This document shows, piece after piece, positions 11,200 to 61,720 of a DNA stretch of 64,000 nt; position 1 is the stretch's first letter, and each line of letters opens with the position of its first letter. The position numbers were made by a program, and so were the translations under genes. The notes beneath the pieces are model-generated. The model ran no database searches. It saw only the letters and a program-made list of their open reading frames with translations, and had not been told where the DNA came from. The DNA comes from Nectonema munidae. Its lineage: Eukaryota; Nematomorpha; Nectonematoida; Nectonematidae. The stretch spans positions 62,001-126,000 of the forward strand of contig JAUIRK010000159.1 of assembly GCA_030549495.1 (NCBI GenBank), read 5' to 3'.

Positions 11200-14100
11200 C
11201 TGTTCCCAGCACGCTGAGGTTTAACCGGTTTTACCACTATGGCATCAAATCTCTCATTATTTTGCGTCTCCATTCATCTCTATTTTGCTCGTCCCCTAAA
11301 GTTAAATGTCTTTTGCTCATGTCTTTTTTGACTATTTCTATCCATGTCATCTTTGGCCTGCCTTTACTCTTACCGAAAGTTTGATTTTTATAAGCTTCTT
11401 TAATTAGATCACTCGAAGGTCTTCCATTTACATGCCCAAACCACCTTACCCTTAATTTGCACATGATTCTTAACATCCTCATCTCTGTGGTGTTTAGCCT
11501 ATGTTTCTGAGATTCTTTTAAAGCCCAACTTTGGCCGCTATACACTAAACTAGACCTAAGACAACTTTTATAAAGAAAATCCCCTTAATTTCAACGAAAA
11601 GATACTATTGCATAAAATACCACTTAACGATTCTATGTTCTACAGAGTTACTTACACCACCTGTTTTGTCTAAAACCTCACATAAATAACAAAATTGTTC
11701 AACCTCTTCTAATTCTACGCCGCCACCTACTACTACTTTTTCTTCCAATACTACATCGGTATTTGTGTTGAAACTTAAACAGCACCTACACTGAAAATTT
11801 GTTGTATTTATCAAAGCGCCCTTAATGTTTGAGCATTTTTTATGCACCCACTTATTGCAATGTACACAAAGAATAGAGTTTCTTTTAACTCTTTTTTCGC
11901 TAACTCCACATGGGTCTATTTTGGAAACTGTGTTCTCCGCACCCTTAAAAGAATCGCTAATTTTTATCTACTTAGTTTTGCTGGTGTTTATTCTCAAACC
12001 TTTTTTCTCTAGTGTCTCATACCATGTGCTTATCTTTTTACTTAATTCTTCAGAAGATTCTACTATATCATCTGCATATAAAATCTCACTTGTATCTTCT
12101 TTAATTAAATCCTTAAGAATTTAATCAGGAATGATATTAAATAAAAAAGGGCTTAAAATCGAACCTTGATGTAAGCCTACTTTTATTTTTCGCTTTTGTA
12201 CAGGCCATACTGGCTCTCCCTAGTCTTTCATATACGCCTTTTCTTCTCAAAGACAGCATTTGTCACAGATTACTTCTAAAAAAGCTATCACTGTATGGCT
12301 TAAAACATCAAAGCCTCACATAACTGAAATCATATTTGCATGAAAGATCACAAATTGTCTTCTATGATGATGAACAATCAAATCCCATTCCAATAAGTCA
12401 CGGAGTCCCCCAAGGATCAATCATCGGTCCCTTGCTATTTAACATTTTCATAAACGATATATATAGCTGTGATAATACTATAGATTTTTTTTTATTTGCA
12501 GATGATATTTAATTTAATATACTAATCAATAACCGTGGTTTTTCTATTTTACCAGAAAGCATCGATAAACTTTTTAAATAGTGCGAGTTTAACGTGGTCA
12601 AAATCAACTATGAAAAATCAAAAATTATTCTGTTTTGCGAATCTAAAATTGATTTAAATGCTAAACAGCAGCTGCCTTTTCAAGTAACTGACAAAGTTAA
12701 CTTGTTGGGACTTGTGATCAATTCTTACCTTAGTTGTGATCATCGCATCAAGCATGTGAACACCAAATTAAGCAGAATAAATGCTATTTTATTTCATCAC
12801 AAAAATTTCCTTAACCAAAAAACAAAATTAGCCATATATAAATCCGTCTTTCTTCCACATTTGCACCAGTGTAATTTGATATGGGGAAACGCTAACATCA
12901 ATAGTTTGTTTGTTCAACAAAAAAAGCACTGTGAATAGTATATATGATATGGATAGAAATTTTCATACACAGCATCGGTGTTTTTCCGAGAAAAACTTTT
13001 GAAAGTATCAGACATACATATTTATAAACTGAATTTCTTTATGTACAAATACTTTCACCTCATGCTTCCATTGATTGTATATGAAGAATTTATGATAAAT
13101 GAAAACATAAAACCTTACGATTTACGTAATACCCACTCAGTTGAAATACCTTTCTAAAATTTTTTAACATTACTATCTCGAAATTCAAACAAAATCTTAA
13201 ATCTTCTTTGGTTCAAAATTATGACTATATGTGTGCCATAAATAATTGCCACATATGTAAAACTATTCATTGATATTAAAGCGCGTTTTAATATTTGAAG
13301 CTACAATTATATTGCCTTTTGAAACAGTTCAATGTTTCTTTTCTTTTTTTCTTAACATGCATCTTCATTTAGCGGTTTTTTCAAGGCTTCGAACATCATG
13401 TTCTCAATCACTTGTTCATTTTACCAACTTTTTATTCAATTATGCTCGAATACACGTGTACTACTCTGTCATATATTATTTTTGTTTGAGTCAATAAACT
13501 CTTTCTTTCTTTCTCAAAGAAAAAAGCGTTCTCCAGGTCTATAAAAGCAAGATACAGACTATGCCCATTTCTTGCTCTCTTTTCGATAAGCTGTCTAATA
13601 ATAAAAATAGCGTCATTTGTGCTCTTGCCCGACATAAAACCGAATTGGATTTTACTAATTTAAACACTCTTTTTTAGTCTATTCAATAAAATTTTTTCTA
13701 CTATTTTCATATTATGTTCTAGTAGTTTTATTGTTCTATAATTTGAACAATTTGTTATAGTTCCTTTGCCTTTATATAATGGTATTAATAAACTTTTATT
13801 TCAGTTTTTGGAATAGAAGCTCCGTCAAATATATTTTGAACTATGACTTTTAAAACTTCAGCGATTTCATATTTAAATAACTTTAACATTTCTAAACAAC
13901 TTGCGCTATACCCAGCTGATTTATTTGGTCAAAAGCACAAATGACTTCATCAAGAGACACAGATTCGCAAGGTCCTTCAACTTTATCGACCGCATCTAGA
14001 TTTCCTAACTTATTTTCATTATTAAAGATTACTTTAGAAAAATGCCACCAGGTGTTCAACTTATCCACTTAATTTACTAACTAAATATCCATCTTTATTA

Positions 14101-15340
14101 ACTACGTAACTTTCTTTTTTGCGTTCATTCTCTTGTTTTAATTGTAAAATTCTCTATTCTTTACTCTTTCTGATAATTTTTTTACATCTATTTTTATACT
14201 CTATTTGTTACTCTTTAGTTTTATCTAACTGGTAAGCTCTAAATGCTTTTCTTTTTACACCTATACATTCCTTAATCTCTTTACTCCAAAACCAAGTTAC
14301 CTTTTTTTGTTTTTTTGAAAACTTCATTTTACCAAAAACTTTCTCTCATATTTTTACCATGTTATTTTTAATTTTGTCTAAGTTATTATTTCCGTTTTCT
14401 AATACATCATTAGTTTTTACTTGTTTTATTCTCGTTTTTTAATCTCCAAATTTTTAAAGTTTTGATTTTTTTTATTTTCTTGTGAAATTTTTTTTCTTGA
14501 TATTATACATGATTCACCCGGAATAGTTTTGGTATGGATCAAAAATTTTCTAAAATTTTGTGACATAAAAATGTAGTCAATCATAGAAGCTTCATTACCT
14601 GATTTGAAAGTTATCCTATGCTCTATACTTTTCTTAAACTGTGTATTAGCTAAAAATAAACCCATGCTGTCTGCAAAACCAAGTATATTCTTACCCTCTT
14701 CATTAATTTTACCGTACCCGTACCGTACTTGTCTATACGTGGTATTAACTTCACCTACATGGCCATTTAAATCTCCTAAAACAATACACTTTTCTTTCCT
14801 ATCCCAAATCACTTTGTCTAAACTAAAATAATTCTTCTTTAATCTTTGTGATAAGTCCTATTTGTGGAGCGTATACAGATGAAAATGACCAAATTTCGTT
14901 GTTAATACAGATAAGTATTCTATCACTAACTCTATTGACACTCACTATTCTGTCTGTAAAGTTTGCCTTAATCATTATCCCTACGCCGGTAATTTGTAGT
15001 TATCCAACCATTCACACCTATCTCCCTTATGCCTTACTTCCTGAAGTCCAACACTATCAACTTTCCTTCTATTTAACATTTCTGTTATTTCTATTGATTT
15101 TCTAACTAAACTGCCCACATTCAAACTCCCAACTCTCAACCTCTCCACAACTTTTTTACCAGTATTCTTTCTAAGGTAGAAAAACTGGTGAAACCCGCCC
15201 GGTACTTTTGGCTGTACCGCGCCAATGTAATTTTGATGCCATAGTTGTAAATAAGTTTTGGCAAATATTTTTACATGCCGGTTGCCCTTCCTGACGCAAA
15301 CCCCTCCTTCTTTCCCACCCTGAGTTTGGGACCAGGCGAT
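11200..15340 (-). mobile_element. LINE A, non-LTR retrotransposon with zinc-ribbon-like insert
   Basis: Minus-strand order: 5' leader near 15340 (a CGGTTGCCCTTCCTGACGC-type stretch), endonuclease at about 15000-14480 (CIVLGDLNGHVG and SMIDYIFMS catalytic blocks), reverse transcriptase start at 13635-13530 (MSGKSTNDAIFIIRQLIEK, FIDLENAF), then after an inserted LINE, RT remainder at 12240-12040 (LRRKGVYERLG, LYADDIV), a Cys/His segment at about 11930-11820 (NSILCVHCNKWVHKKCSNI) and the C-terminal block at 11545-11237 (TTEMRMLRIM, RVRWFGHV, KGRPKMTWIEIV). Stops and frame changes show it is decayed. It interrupts the plus-strand transposon block. Confidence 0.78.
12254..13510 (+). mobile_element. 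LINE B, 5'-truncated insertion into LINE A
   Basis: Plus-strand RT blocks HGVPQGSIIGPLLFN (about 12400), FFLFADDI (about 12490) and a thumb/connection region with QVTDKVNLLGLVI and YKSVFLPHLHQCNLIWG (to 12938), then a 3' region ending in AATAAA (13493-13498) and a short (CTTT)n tail. TTCTCAAAGA occurs at 12244-12253 and again at 13511-13520, a 10-bp target-site duplication exactly flanking it. LINE A's RT reads up to both sides. Confidence 0.85.
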
Positions 15341-16105
15341 GGTAGAGTCAGCTCAACAAGTGGAAAACTCAAAGCCGCAATTTTTGATGGGCCACAGATT
15401 CGCTTACTTTTAAAAGACAAAAAGTTTATAAAAACTATGACTGATGTTGAAGCTTCAGCTTGGTCAGCGTTTTCGGAAATTGTATAAAATTTTCTTGGAA
15501 ATTAGAGAGATAAGAGCTATACAAGTATTGTAGACAAATAGATGGCATCTTACTGCACGCTTGGAGCTAACATGAGCATCAAAATGCATTTTGGCATAGT
15601 CATTTGCATCGCTTTCCTGAAAATCTTGGGGACGTAAGCAATGAACAAGGATAACGCTTTCATCAGGATATCAAGGAAATGGAAAATAGGTATCAAGGAA
15701 GGTGGGATGTTGTAGTGCTCGCTGATTACTATTGGTCTCTTAAAAGAGATGTTCCTCATATTCAGCATGATAAAAGATATAAAAAAACGCAAAATACTTT
15801 TTTTAAGAATTTTTTTGTGAATATTTCTTTTTATATGTATTTTTTATTATTATAAAATATAGTATTTTTAAGGTTTTTATTTGACAAATTTTTTTTAAAG
15901 TATTATTGGAAAAGTGAGTTTATGTGTTCACTAAACTTCAATCTTACTCAGATAAAAAATCTGACCTGATAAAGATAAAAGAACTATGAATTTGAACTCA
16001 GGAAAGCAGATATGTTTAACTTTTGTTAAAAAAGTCAAGTCACAAACAAAAATTTTTTTGTGACTTTGTGATACATTTCCATTCTTAAATAATATTACTA
16101 TAAAA

Positions 16106-16409
16106 CAGCGTTTTTCAAACTGTGGGTCCCGACCCTTCTGTGGGTCGTGACAAAAATAAAATGGGTCGTGACAAAAAAGAAAGGAAATCAAGGTAGGCAA
16201 AGTGAAGAAAATCTAAAAGTATTCATATTTTATTCATACAAAAAAATAAAACAATGTGTAGATCATAAAAAAAAATACATATAAATTGTTGATTCTGAAT
16301 AAAAAACCTAGTGACCAGAATTTGCCTTATTACACCTAAGTATTATGGGTCGCGATGCAAACTGTGCTTCTTGCTATGGGTCGCAGTAAAAAAAGTTTGA
16401 AAAACGCTG
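16106..16409. mobile_element. hAT MITE with perfect 8-bp TSD
   Basis: 304-bp element with terminal inverted repeats CAGCGTTTTTCAAACTGTGG / ...AAGTTTGAAAAACGCTG, subterminal GTGGGTCG-type repeats and no coding capacity. CTATAAAA flanks both sides (16098-16105 and 16410-16417), the 8-bp target duplication expected for hAT. It lies just downstream of the 3' end of gene 1. Confidence 0.92.
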
Positions 16410-16465
16410 CTATAAAACACCCTACGTTTTGAAAAAATAAAGTGTTTGACTTTAATACTCTACTT

Positions 16466-16471
16466 TTTATT
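16466..16471 (-). promoter_or_regulatory. Candidate poly(A) signal of gene 1
   Basis: AATAAA on the minus strand about 65 nt after the stop of gene 1, in an A/T-rich tract where chance matches are frequent. Confidence 0.4.
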
Positions 16472-16535
16472 TTTTTTTAAAAAAATATAAATTTTAGGTA
16501 TGAATAAACGCATGAAATCATTAAGGAAGACTTCC

Positions 16536-54835
<38,300 letters not shown>

Positions 54836-56320
54836 CTAAATAAATAGCAGCAAAAAAATAAGTATATCTAATGATCATTTAAACGAGAACAATATTACAA
54901 ATTGAAGCGTATTCCCACAAAAATGCTAACATCAAAACCAAAGATATTTACCCATTAGATTCCAGGAAAAAGAAACTACATTAATTAATTTGATATAATA
55001 TAACTTCAAATCAAGAAATCATTTGAATCCTTTAAAGAGGAGTGTCGGACTAATGGTTGACACTTAGAATTCACTATCTGATCAGACTACAAAGAGAACA
55101 CAGGGTGCGTGTGTCAAGACCCTCGCAGTGTTGTAAAAGCGAACCTCGATGGCAGCCACCATAGGGTACTACTGCTGACTCTATATGTTGTGTGTAGGCT
55201 TGCACTTAATTCTAAAATTTGCTTGAAGAAGAGTCTTTGATGAAAATTTATGTTTGTTTTAAAGGTTGCCGCCATTTTTAACACCTTTTGCTTTACATGG
55301 GTCTGACAATTAAAAAGATGTTGAGAGTTATATGTCTGACAAGTGCAAAGTTGGAAGAAGGGAGTTTGGTGTAAGTTAGGGCTGATTTTGTTTCTGACAT
55401 CCTTGAAGCAATAAAGATTTATCCGCTCTAGGTTATGCGAGTGTGTGTTTTGATTGATACTTGAGTGTGCATTACTTTTTTATGTGTAGTAAGTCTGTTG
55501 GCTCCAAGAACTTTGGTGAGTATGTTATAGAATGTTTTTCAGTGTTAAAATTTGTGTTTTTCATGTGACTTTGCGGTCAAGTTGCGTAATAAAGATGATG
55601 AAATGTGTGTTCTTTGTTTGCAACTTTGACCCTCAAGTTCGCTACATGTAGTTGTTGTTGCTGGACCCCTGTTACGTCAAATAAAAGCCATTTTTATTTG
55701 AGACTGATCGAGTTTTTCTTTGCAAGGATGTGAATCAAAGGGAAAGTGTAGAATTTCCATTACACTTTCGCAGAAGCAGCGAAAAAAATTGTAAATTCAG
55801 TCAACCTACATAAAAGCCGCTGTTAGATACTGCTGGCTCCCGATGTAGGCTTCTACATATGGCTTATAGTTTTTAGATCCAAGTTGTTTCCCCGTTTTGC
55901 TAGTAAGTTTACCACTTGGCAGGGGTTGGATCATAAATCAACGGCCACTAATGTTGTGCGTATGTGGGGAAATTGAATAGATAATAATGTATGTCGTGCA
56001 TGTTTGATGTATGCATTCTTTTTTAGAGTTCTTTGATAGGAAGTATGAATGATTGTGTATGTAGGCATTGTATGTGCGTTTGATGTGCCCCAGTGTTTCT
56101 ATATTGATGTTTGATAAGACTTAGCCTAATAATGTAGAGCCATATTCTATCAAGTGATAATGAGAGCTTACTTTTAATACTTATAGATACAAATAATTTA
56201 TCCATTTGTCATAAAAATTGATAGCTATTGGAAAATCTTGATCGATTGAACATATTTGTTGAAAAAAAAAATAAGATTTTCATCAATGAAGATGTCCTGG
56301 AGGCCATAAAACACCGTCTA
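54836..56320. other. Upstream of the first visible gene 1 exon, unassigned
   Basis: Further exons or a promoter are expected but none was found. 55100-55700 is GC-richer than its surroundings, with no recognisable family. Confidence 0.35.
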
Positions 56321-56330
56321 GCATATCTTA

Positions 56331-57085
56331 CAGACCCGTCGTCATTGGGGGCACGGGGGGGGGGGGGGGGGGGGGAAAGTAGAAAAGTAGTTAGAATGGA
56401 AAATCCCCCATTCTAACGTGTGCCCCCCCCCCCCCAAAATGGGGCACGAAAAAGCGGAACTCAAAACTACTATTACAACAAAGACATGGGAGATATCTCT
56501 TCGTTATTGTATCCCTTCCGAAAGGGATTCTCGTTGGTTTACCAACTGTACTCAGCTGCACTTACCTTTGGTCCCAGTTCCGCTGTGTGTGAAACATCCT
56601 TTTCCACATTAACGAGAGTGCTGACATCCTATAGACGATCCATGACGCATCAGCGGAAAAGCAACCATGTCCTCCTGTCGTTTTTGCGCGAATACACAAA
56701 GATTCTAGATTTTGATGAAGTATTGAAAGACTTTGCAAAAAATAATCGAAAAATTCAGCTGTATTAGAAAGAAGTGATGTTCTATGCTGCAACTTGTTCC
56801 TTTTTTATATATTTTGAGCTTGTAAATAAATAACTGTTTGCTACTTTCAGATTCTGGGTTTGTTTTTACAATTTTACTGATTAGATTGAAATTACTAGTA
56901 ACATGCTTTGGAGTTTATTCTGATATCTTCGGTTTCGTCCACCTGTCAACTGTCCGTCTGTGAGTGAGCATAGCTGTTGAAGCGGACGTTACGTATTTTT
57001 TCACTCCCTTATTAACTTAATTGGTGCCCCAAAATTTTTATGCGTGCCCCCCCCCCCTTGGACAAGTGTCCTGGCGACGGGCCTG
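56331..57085 (+). mobile_element. hAT element, internally deleted, with perfect 8-bp TSD
   Basis: 755 bp. Left end CAGACCCGTCGTCATTGGG and right end (complement) CAGGCCCGTCGCCAGGAC are terminal inverted repeats, followed by G/C runs. ATATCTTA flanks both sides (56323-56330, 57086-57093). The plus strand at about 56440-56767 encodes a hAT dimerisation domain: SAVCETSFSTLTRVLTSYRR, SMTHQRKSNHVLLSFLRE, then a stop. The remainder of the transposase is deleted. The poly-G and poly-C runs at 56356-56375 and 56425-56438 may be collapsed or expanded in the assembly. Confidence 0.9.
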
Positions 57086-57179
57086 ATATCTTAGACACGA
57101 AATTTCTCTTTATTTTCTTAATCTACAAAAATTTGAATATTACTATAAATTTATCAAAACCCCATTTATAATCTCAATT

Positions 57180-57540
57180 AGTAATCTGGCTACAGAAGAC
57201 TTAATTCAAGAAGTTTATTGATTTGATCAATGGTTGAGGAGATGCAAAACATTTATTTGTGAAATGGTTTCATAGCGATTTCCCGATTGAAATTGGACAG
57301 TCCTATGTGGGTGTTGCAAAGATGGCTCTGGGAGTTCTGATTCGATTTGACACTACATATGAGTGTGAATAAGCGTTTTCCATGCTACTTGCAATTGAAA
57401 CCAAATCCCCAAACAGATTGGCAATGAGTAAAGATATTCGAGTTGCATTGGCCAAAACAAAACCAAACTTAGACAACTCGTTTAGACAAAGCAGATGCAT
57501 ACATCACATTGACTGGATTATTCAAAGAATTTTTGAATAA
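57180..57540 (+). mobile_element. hAT (ZBED5/FAM200-like) C-terminal fragment
   Basis: Plus-strand frame with FDTTYECE, a stop, then AFSMLLAIETKSPNRLAMSK, DIRVALAKTKPNL, the terminal block of ZBED5/FAM200-type transposases (YLCEQxFSxLxxIKTKxRNRL...DLRVAL). One in-frame TAA at about 57370 interrupts it. Different subfamily from the adjacent 56.3-kb element. Confidence 0.72.
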
Positions 57541-58520
57541 ACAATTTTTTTACCTTTTTTAATACAGTAGTTTTTATGTTGACTTATTTTTTTAAAAAAG
57601 ACTACGAAATATTAAAAAAATAAGACCGCTACGCCAAATTGGGAAAATTTAAAAACCACTCGTTAAGCTCAACAAGGAAACAAAATCATTCATATGCGAT
57701 AGATCACTACTAATCAGATGTAATTAAGTCTATCCCTCCTTATTTTAATTTACAAATTATTAAAACGGATGCTAAAAGTCCTTATGTATAGTCTATCGCT
57801 AGATATGCTATACTCTAACAAGTGAAGGTTTTATACCATGACCAATATTCTTTATTAGATTAAATGACGTTTTATTTATGAGACTAACTTGCTAATACAG
57901 AAACCTATCGTTTATGTTATACTGTTAATGAATCCTTAGTGTCACGCTATAAGGGAGCATGAAATTGTGGAGATTAAATACTTTTCATTATTTTATTTTT
58001 GACTGCTTAATTTCTTCTCTTTTTAAAAATTGTTATGGAGGTACCTACGTCTTCTAAACGTAGAAATTTTGATATTGGCACAAAGTATCTTGCTATTACT
58101 GCGGTTGAAATAAATGTAAAATCAAAATCAAAAAATAACTGCTAATTTTCTTACAAGTAAAGTGGAACAAAGAAGCTCTTTTTTTTATACAAAAATGATA
58201 GATCACAAAGCATTTCTAATTCAGGACATGTACTTTTATCTAAGGCCCACAATTTACATATAAAAATATTAAAAGTAAAAGTTGAATGTTTTTTTAACTT
58301 TAAGGGTCGCTCATAAATGACGTCAACCAAAAGAGGAAGAAAGAGTGGGTGACAAATGGTAACTTTGTTGAGTAGACAACCAGGCAAAAATTGTCGAGGG
58401 AGCAGGAGTCGACAGTAAATAAAAATGTGTTGCCTTCATTTACAATAATACCTTATTATGCATTAAGACTCATTGAAAATGTTAATAAAAATAAGTAAAA
58501 AAAATTGAAATTCTTTAATT
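57541..58520. other. Unassigned AT-rich DNA
   Basis: No supported gene or element. Confidence 0.4.
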
Positions 58521-58524
58521 GTAC

Positions 58525-58603
58525 CCCTCGGTTATAGTAAAAGTCGCTATGTACGAACCATACAATAGTTCAGCTTCAACTTCATTATACCGAGGTTTTA
58601 CTG
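58525..58603. mobile_element. pogo/Tigger-like terminal sequence
   Basis: At 58581-58603 the minus strand reads TACAGTAAAACCTCGGTATA, a classical pogo/Tigger terminal repeat next to TA. A partial inverted counterpart CCCTCGGTTATAGTAAAA is at about 58526. Very short, so a solo end or tiny MITE. Confidence 0.5.
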
Positions 58604-58816
58604 TAGTTATAAATTAATATGTTCACGGTCAACAACATTCTTAAAATGTATTTGGTACACTATAAAAGGAGTAGAAAGTTAAAAAAAATCGCTTCGATCT
58701 TTTTTTACTTGAAAATGTCGCATTTAAGGAAACCCCGACCATCTAAATCGAAACCCTACGCTCTCACAACTAGTGTATCTGCAGACAATCTTGTTTTCTT
58801 TTACTAAAGAAATTAA

Positions 58817-59131
58817 CCCATTAAGTCCCAATGTTCCCATTTGGGAACATAAGTAAGTTTAAATTCGTCTGTTTTTTCAATGACTTTGAATATAAATCGT
58901 CTGCGTTTTTTTTAATATTGTCTTACTTAATGGGTTGGTTGGTTGGTTGGTTTGAGATATCAAAGCACTTTCAGCAGTTAAGCTATATGCTCGCATTATG
59001 CTTAAGATGGTTAATCACAGTTTTTGTGAATTTGTTTTTTAGAGTTGGGAGCCTTGGGGATCGAACCCCTGACCTTCAACTGTTAAGCTGAGAGGTACAC
59101 CCTAACAACCATGAGGCTCTTACTTAATGGG
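58817..59131. mobile_element. TTAA-type MITE carrying a SINE
   Basis: Ends CCCATTAAGTCCCA and TACTTAATGGG match the 40.7-kb MITE, with TTAA at 58813-58816 and 59132-59135. Its interior (GTTCCCATTTGGGAACATAA) is the same family. A SINE insertion (58937-59117) splits it near its right end and duplicated the right terminal repeat. Confidence 0.85.
58937..59117 (-). mobile_element. tRNA-derived SINE with 16-bp TSD
   Basis: About 181 bp on the minus strand, flanked by TCTTACTTAATGGGTT at 58921-58936 and 59118-59133. The head is tRNA-like: pairing ends GAGCCT...AGGCTC, an A-box-like TGGTTGTTAGGG (about 59100-59111) and an exact B-box GGTTCGATCCC (59057-59067). The 3' tail is (AACC)n. The anticodon arm is not canonical, so it is not a working tRNA. 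Confidence 0.85.
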
Positions 59132-59135
59132 TTAA

Positions 59136-59580
59136 TACAACCAAATAAAAAATAAAAATATAAGAAAAAAAATCAGTTAAAATTTAAATTTTATTTAAAA
59201 AATAAAACAATAACAATATATTATTGTGCACGGAATATTGTTAAGCTGCAAATTTAAAAAAAATATATTTACTTATTAAAATTTTAAAATTATAAGAGCC
59301 AATAGATAGGCGTAAAAAATTGGATTAAAACGGAAAATAATTTAATTCCTTTTTTAAATATTTTTCTATAATAAATTTTGATGTACCATCCATACATAAG
59401 ACACATAAGCTAGTTTATATGTAACAATCATAGCATTAAAAAAAAACATAGCATAGCAGATAGCATAAAAAAAATTTCATTTTTCTAAAAAAAAATTATT
59501 TTTTTCTCTCTATGGAGGTAATGGTAAAGGTAACCTGGAGTGTTTTCATTGAGAAGGCACAATTGCGCCGCTTGTATCGA
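59136..59580. other. AT-rich unassigned DNA
   Basis: Low-complexity A/T tracts; nothing recognised. Confidence 0.4.
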
Positions 59581-61720
59581 ACTATGAGGAAAGCAGGCTT
59601 TGAATAACTTATATACTAATTGTAAAGATATTGTACTGAATACTTTGAATATCGCATTAGATAGTGGAATTAATTCCTTAAATTCTAGAGAAGTCTCAAA
59701 AAAATATTTGTTAGAATGCTTAAATTTTTTAATTAATGAAGTGAATTATTGAACTTTTTGAATAAAAGTCTACAAAATTTTGATCCGCTATCTTTAACTA
59801 ATAGTTTTGAATTATTGAATAAAAGAATTGATAGACTGGAAGAGAAGCCTAAGTCCTTAGATGTTGTAAAAAACAAATCTAATAATTTGTTCATTGATAA
59901 ATAGTGTTCATATCTAGTATTGGCAAGATTCTTAACGATGTTAAGGTGACACAACTTTAGAAGAAGCAGAAAATGACAAAGCTGGTTTTTTCTGAAAAAA
60001 AAGTCACTGAACCGAGAAAAGTTCAAAGGAAGATCAGTTTCAAGGTCTCTTCCAATCTCAATAATAAATATATAAAATCCAATATTCTTAATAAAAACAA
60101 AGCTCTCCAAACAATGGTGGATAATAGAGAGTGCTTTGATTTTTCGTTTTCAAAGAATTGTAAAGATGGCAAGAAGTTGGTGGTATGTCGAGTTTCTCCT
60201 AAAGTTTATAATAATATGTTTACACAAAGTGATAGACATAATTTTATCAATTTTGAGGGTAGTTATGTTTTTTCTTTCGTGTATATTAATCAATGCACTA
60301 AATGTTGTTTAGTTGGGCATACTGCTTCTAAATGTAAGAGTGAAAGCTTATGCTGACAATTTTGTTCATTAAAATCATTCATCCGAGAATTGTCCCATAA
60401 TGACGAATAGTAGTTCTTTTAAGTCTATTAATTGCTCTAGAAAAAAACGACTCTAAACATAGTGCTTTTAGTTTTAAGTGTCAATCACTAATTATTATAA
60501 AAAATAGAGTATTGAATTTTTATAATGAACAATAATAACTATTTAAACTTTTTAAATGAATTAGATAAAAATGATCGTTTTGAATTAAACTCAAATTGTT
60601 GTTCTTTTCTAATTAATGATATTTCTCCAGAATAATTTTAATATTCTACCACTGAATGGTCAATCTATTAAGTTAAAGTATAAATTATTAGTTAATAGAT
60701 TAGACAAAATCTTTCAAGTTTCAAGTAAGGTTTTTGATGTAGTTTGTCTTGAAGAGACATGGTTGCATAAGTACGAGGATATTAGTGTTTATAATAAAGA
60801 TGATTTTTGTTTTCTTTTTTTTCTTTCTAATGTTTCTAGTCATAGAGGTTTACCTTAAAATATGAATTACTAAAAGTGGATTTTCTTCCCTAAACTTTTG
60901 AGCTTGCTTCAATTAAAATTGAACTTTCTAAAGGTAGATTTTTTATTATGCATAATATTTACAGACCGCTTAGCAGAAATCTGTCTTTCTTTAATGATGA
61001 ATTTCATAATTTTCCTTGAGTATGTACTATGAAAAGTTATAGTATAGTTCTAGTAGAATTTAATTTAAATTTATTTGATAGGAATTCTATCAATTCTATG
61101 TTTGCTGCTAATTTGTGGTCTTTTAGTTTGTTTTCTAAACGTGGTAATACGACAAAGTAGAATACTTTTATTGATAACATATTTATATCTGTAGAATTAT
61201 CTCTTTATAAGTCTCGCATTTTCCATTATTTATTAGTCTTAATATTGCTCATTTGTTTTTTGTTTTCTTTTAAATTTTATGGGAAAATCGATTATAATTT
61301 ATTGTATTTCAGTTTTTGAGATAAAAGCTGGGATCATTTATTTTCTTCTAGTGTTTCTCTTGAGAAAAAAGTTGGCCTCATTTTACGTGGTATTAGTGGG
61401 AGTGTTAGTGTCTGCACAAAAGTATATAAAAATCCAATAGAAGGGTCGAATTGATAAGGTATGGATAAATAACCTTATTCAGAAGAAAATTGTTGTAAGA
61501 GATCAACTTTATTCAAAAATGTTGAAGTATAAAAATTTTAGCAATAAGTATTATAAGAATAAATCAATTGTTCAAAATGGTAACAAAATCTTAAAAAAAA
61601 ATTATCTGGAAACAAAGCAAAAATACTACAATGATGTTTTCAATAATGTTTGCAATTGCTTTAGAGACTTGTTGAAAAAAATGAATTCTATACTCAATAT
61701 AAAACAATTAAGATAAAAAT
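59580..61720 (+). mobile_element. LINE G, decayed, ORF1 and endonuclease remnants
   Basis: ORF1 remnants: 59973-60356 with a basic stretch (KVQRKISFKVSSNLNNKY) and a zinc knuckle CTKCCLVGHTASKCKSESLC. ORF2 endonuclease remnants: 60616-60858 (NILPLNGQSIKLKYKLLVNR, VVCLEETWLHKYED) and 60950-61160 (FYRPLSRN-like, with many stops). Further weak remnants to 61716 (YLETKQKYYNDVF). Much more decayed than LINE B or D. RT was not identified. Confidence 0.62.

Larger units (their letters stand above)
10330..15800 (+). mobile_element. Uncharacterised transposon-derived coding block, split by a LINE
   Basis: Two plus-strand blocks belong to one widespread but unnamed protein family known to me from many invertebrate genomes. 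The first (about 10340-11150) carries ASRLKEKNLLQKSV, FYRNRHEEFLHF, VLLHNGNIFG, MRHQQGYTKYSCFLCMWDGR and, in another frame, LHIKLGLMKP. The second (about 15350-15800) carries KLKAAIFDGPQIRLLLKD, EASAWSAFSEIV, GANMSIKMHFG and a segment recalling GxRFHQDIKxMExRYQG. About 4.1 kb of LINE separates them. The block is decayed in several places. Its biochemical role is unknown; the conserved CxxC-W segment suggests metal binding. Confidence 0.55.

Noticed and set aside
59045-59117. Functional tRNA gene on the minus strand
   Set aside because: B-box and acceptor-like pairing are present, but the anticodon arm is irregular and the unit has a (AACC)n tail and 16-bp target duplication, so it is a SINE.
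59733-60110. Minus-strand 125-codon gene
   Set aside because: Shadow of the plus-strand ORF1 of LINE G, which has the zinc knuckle.
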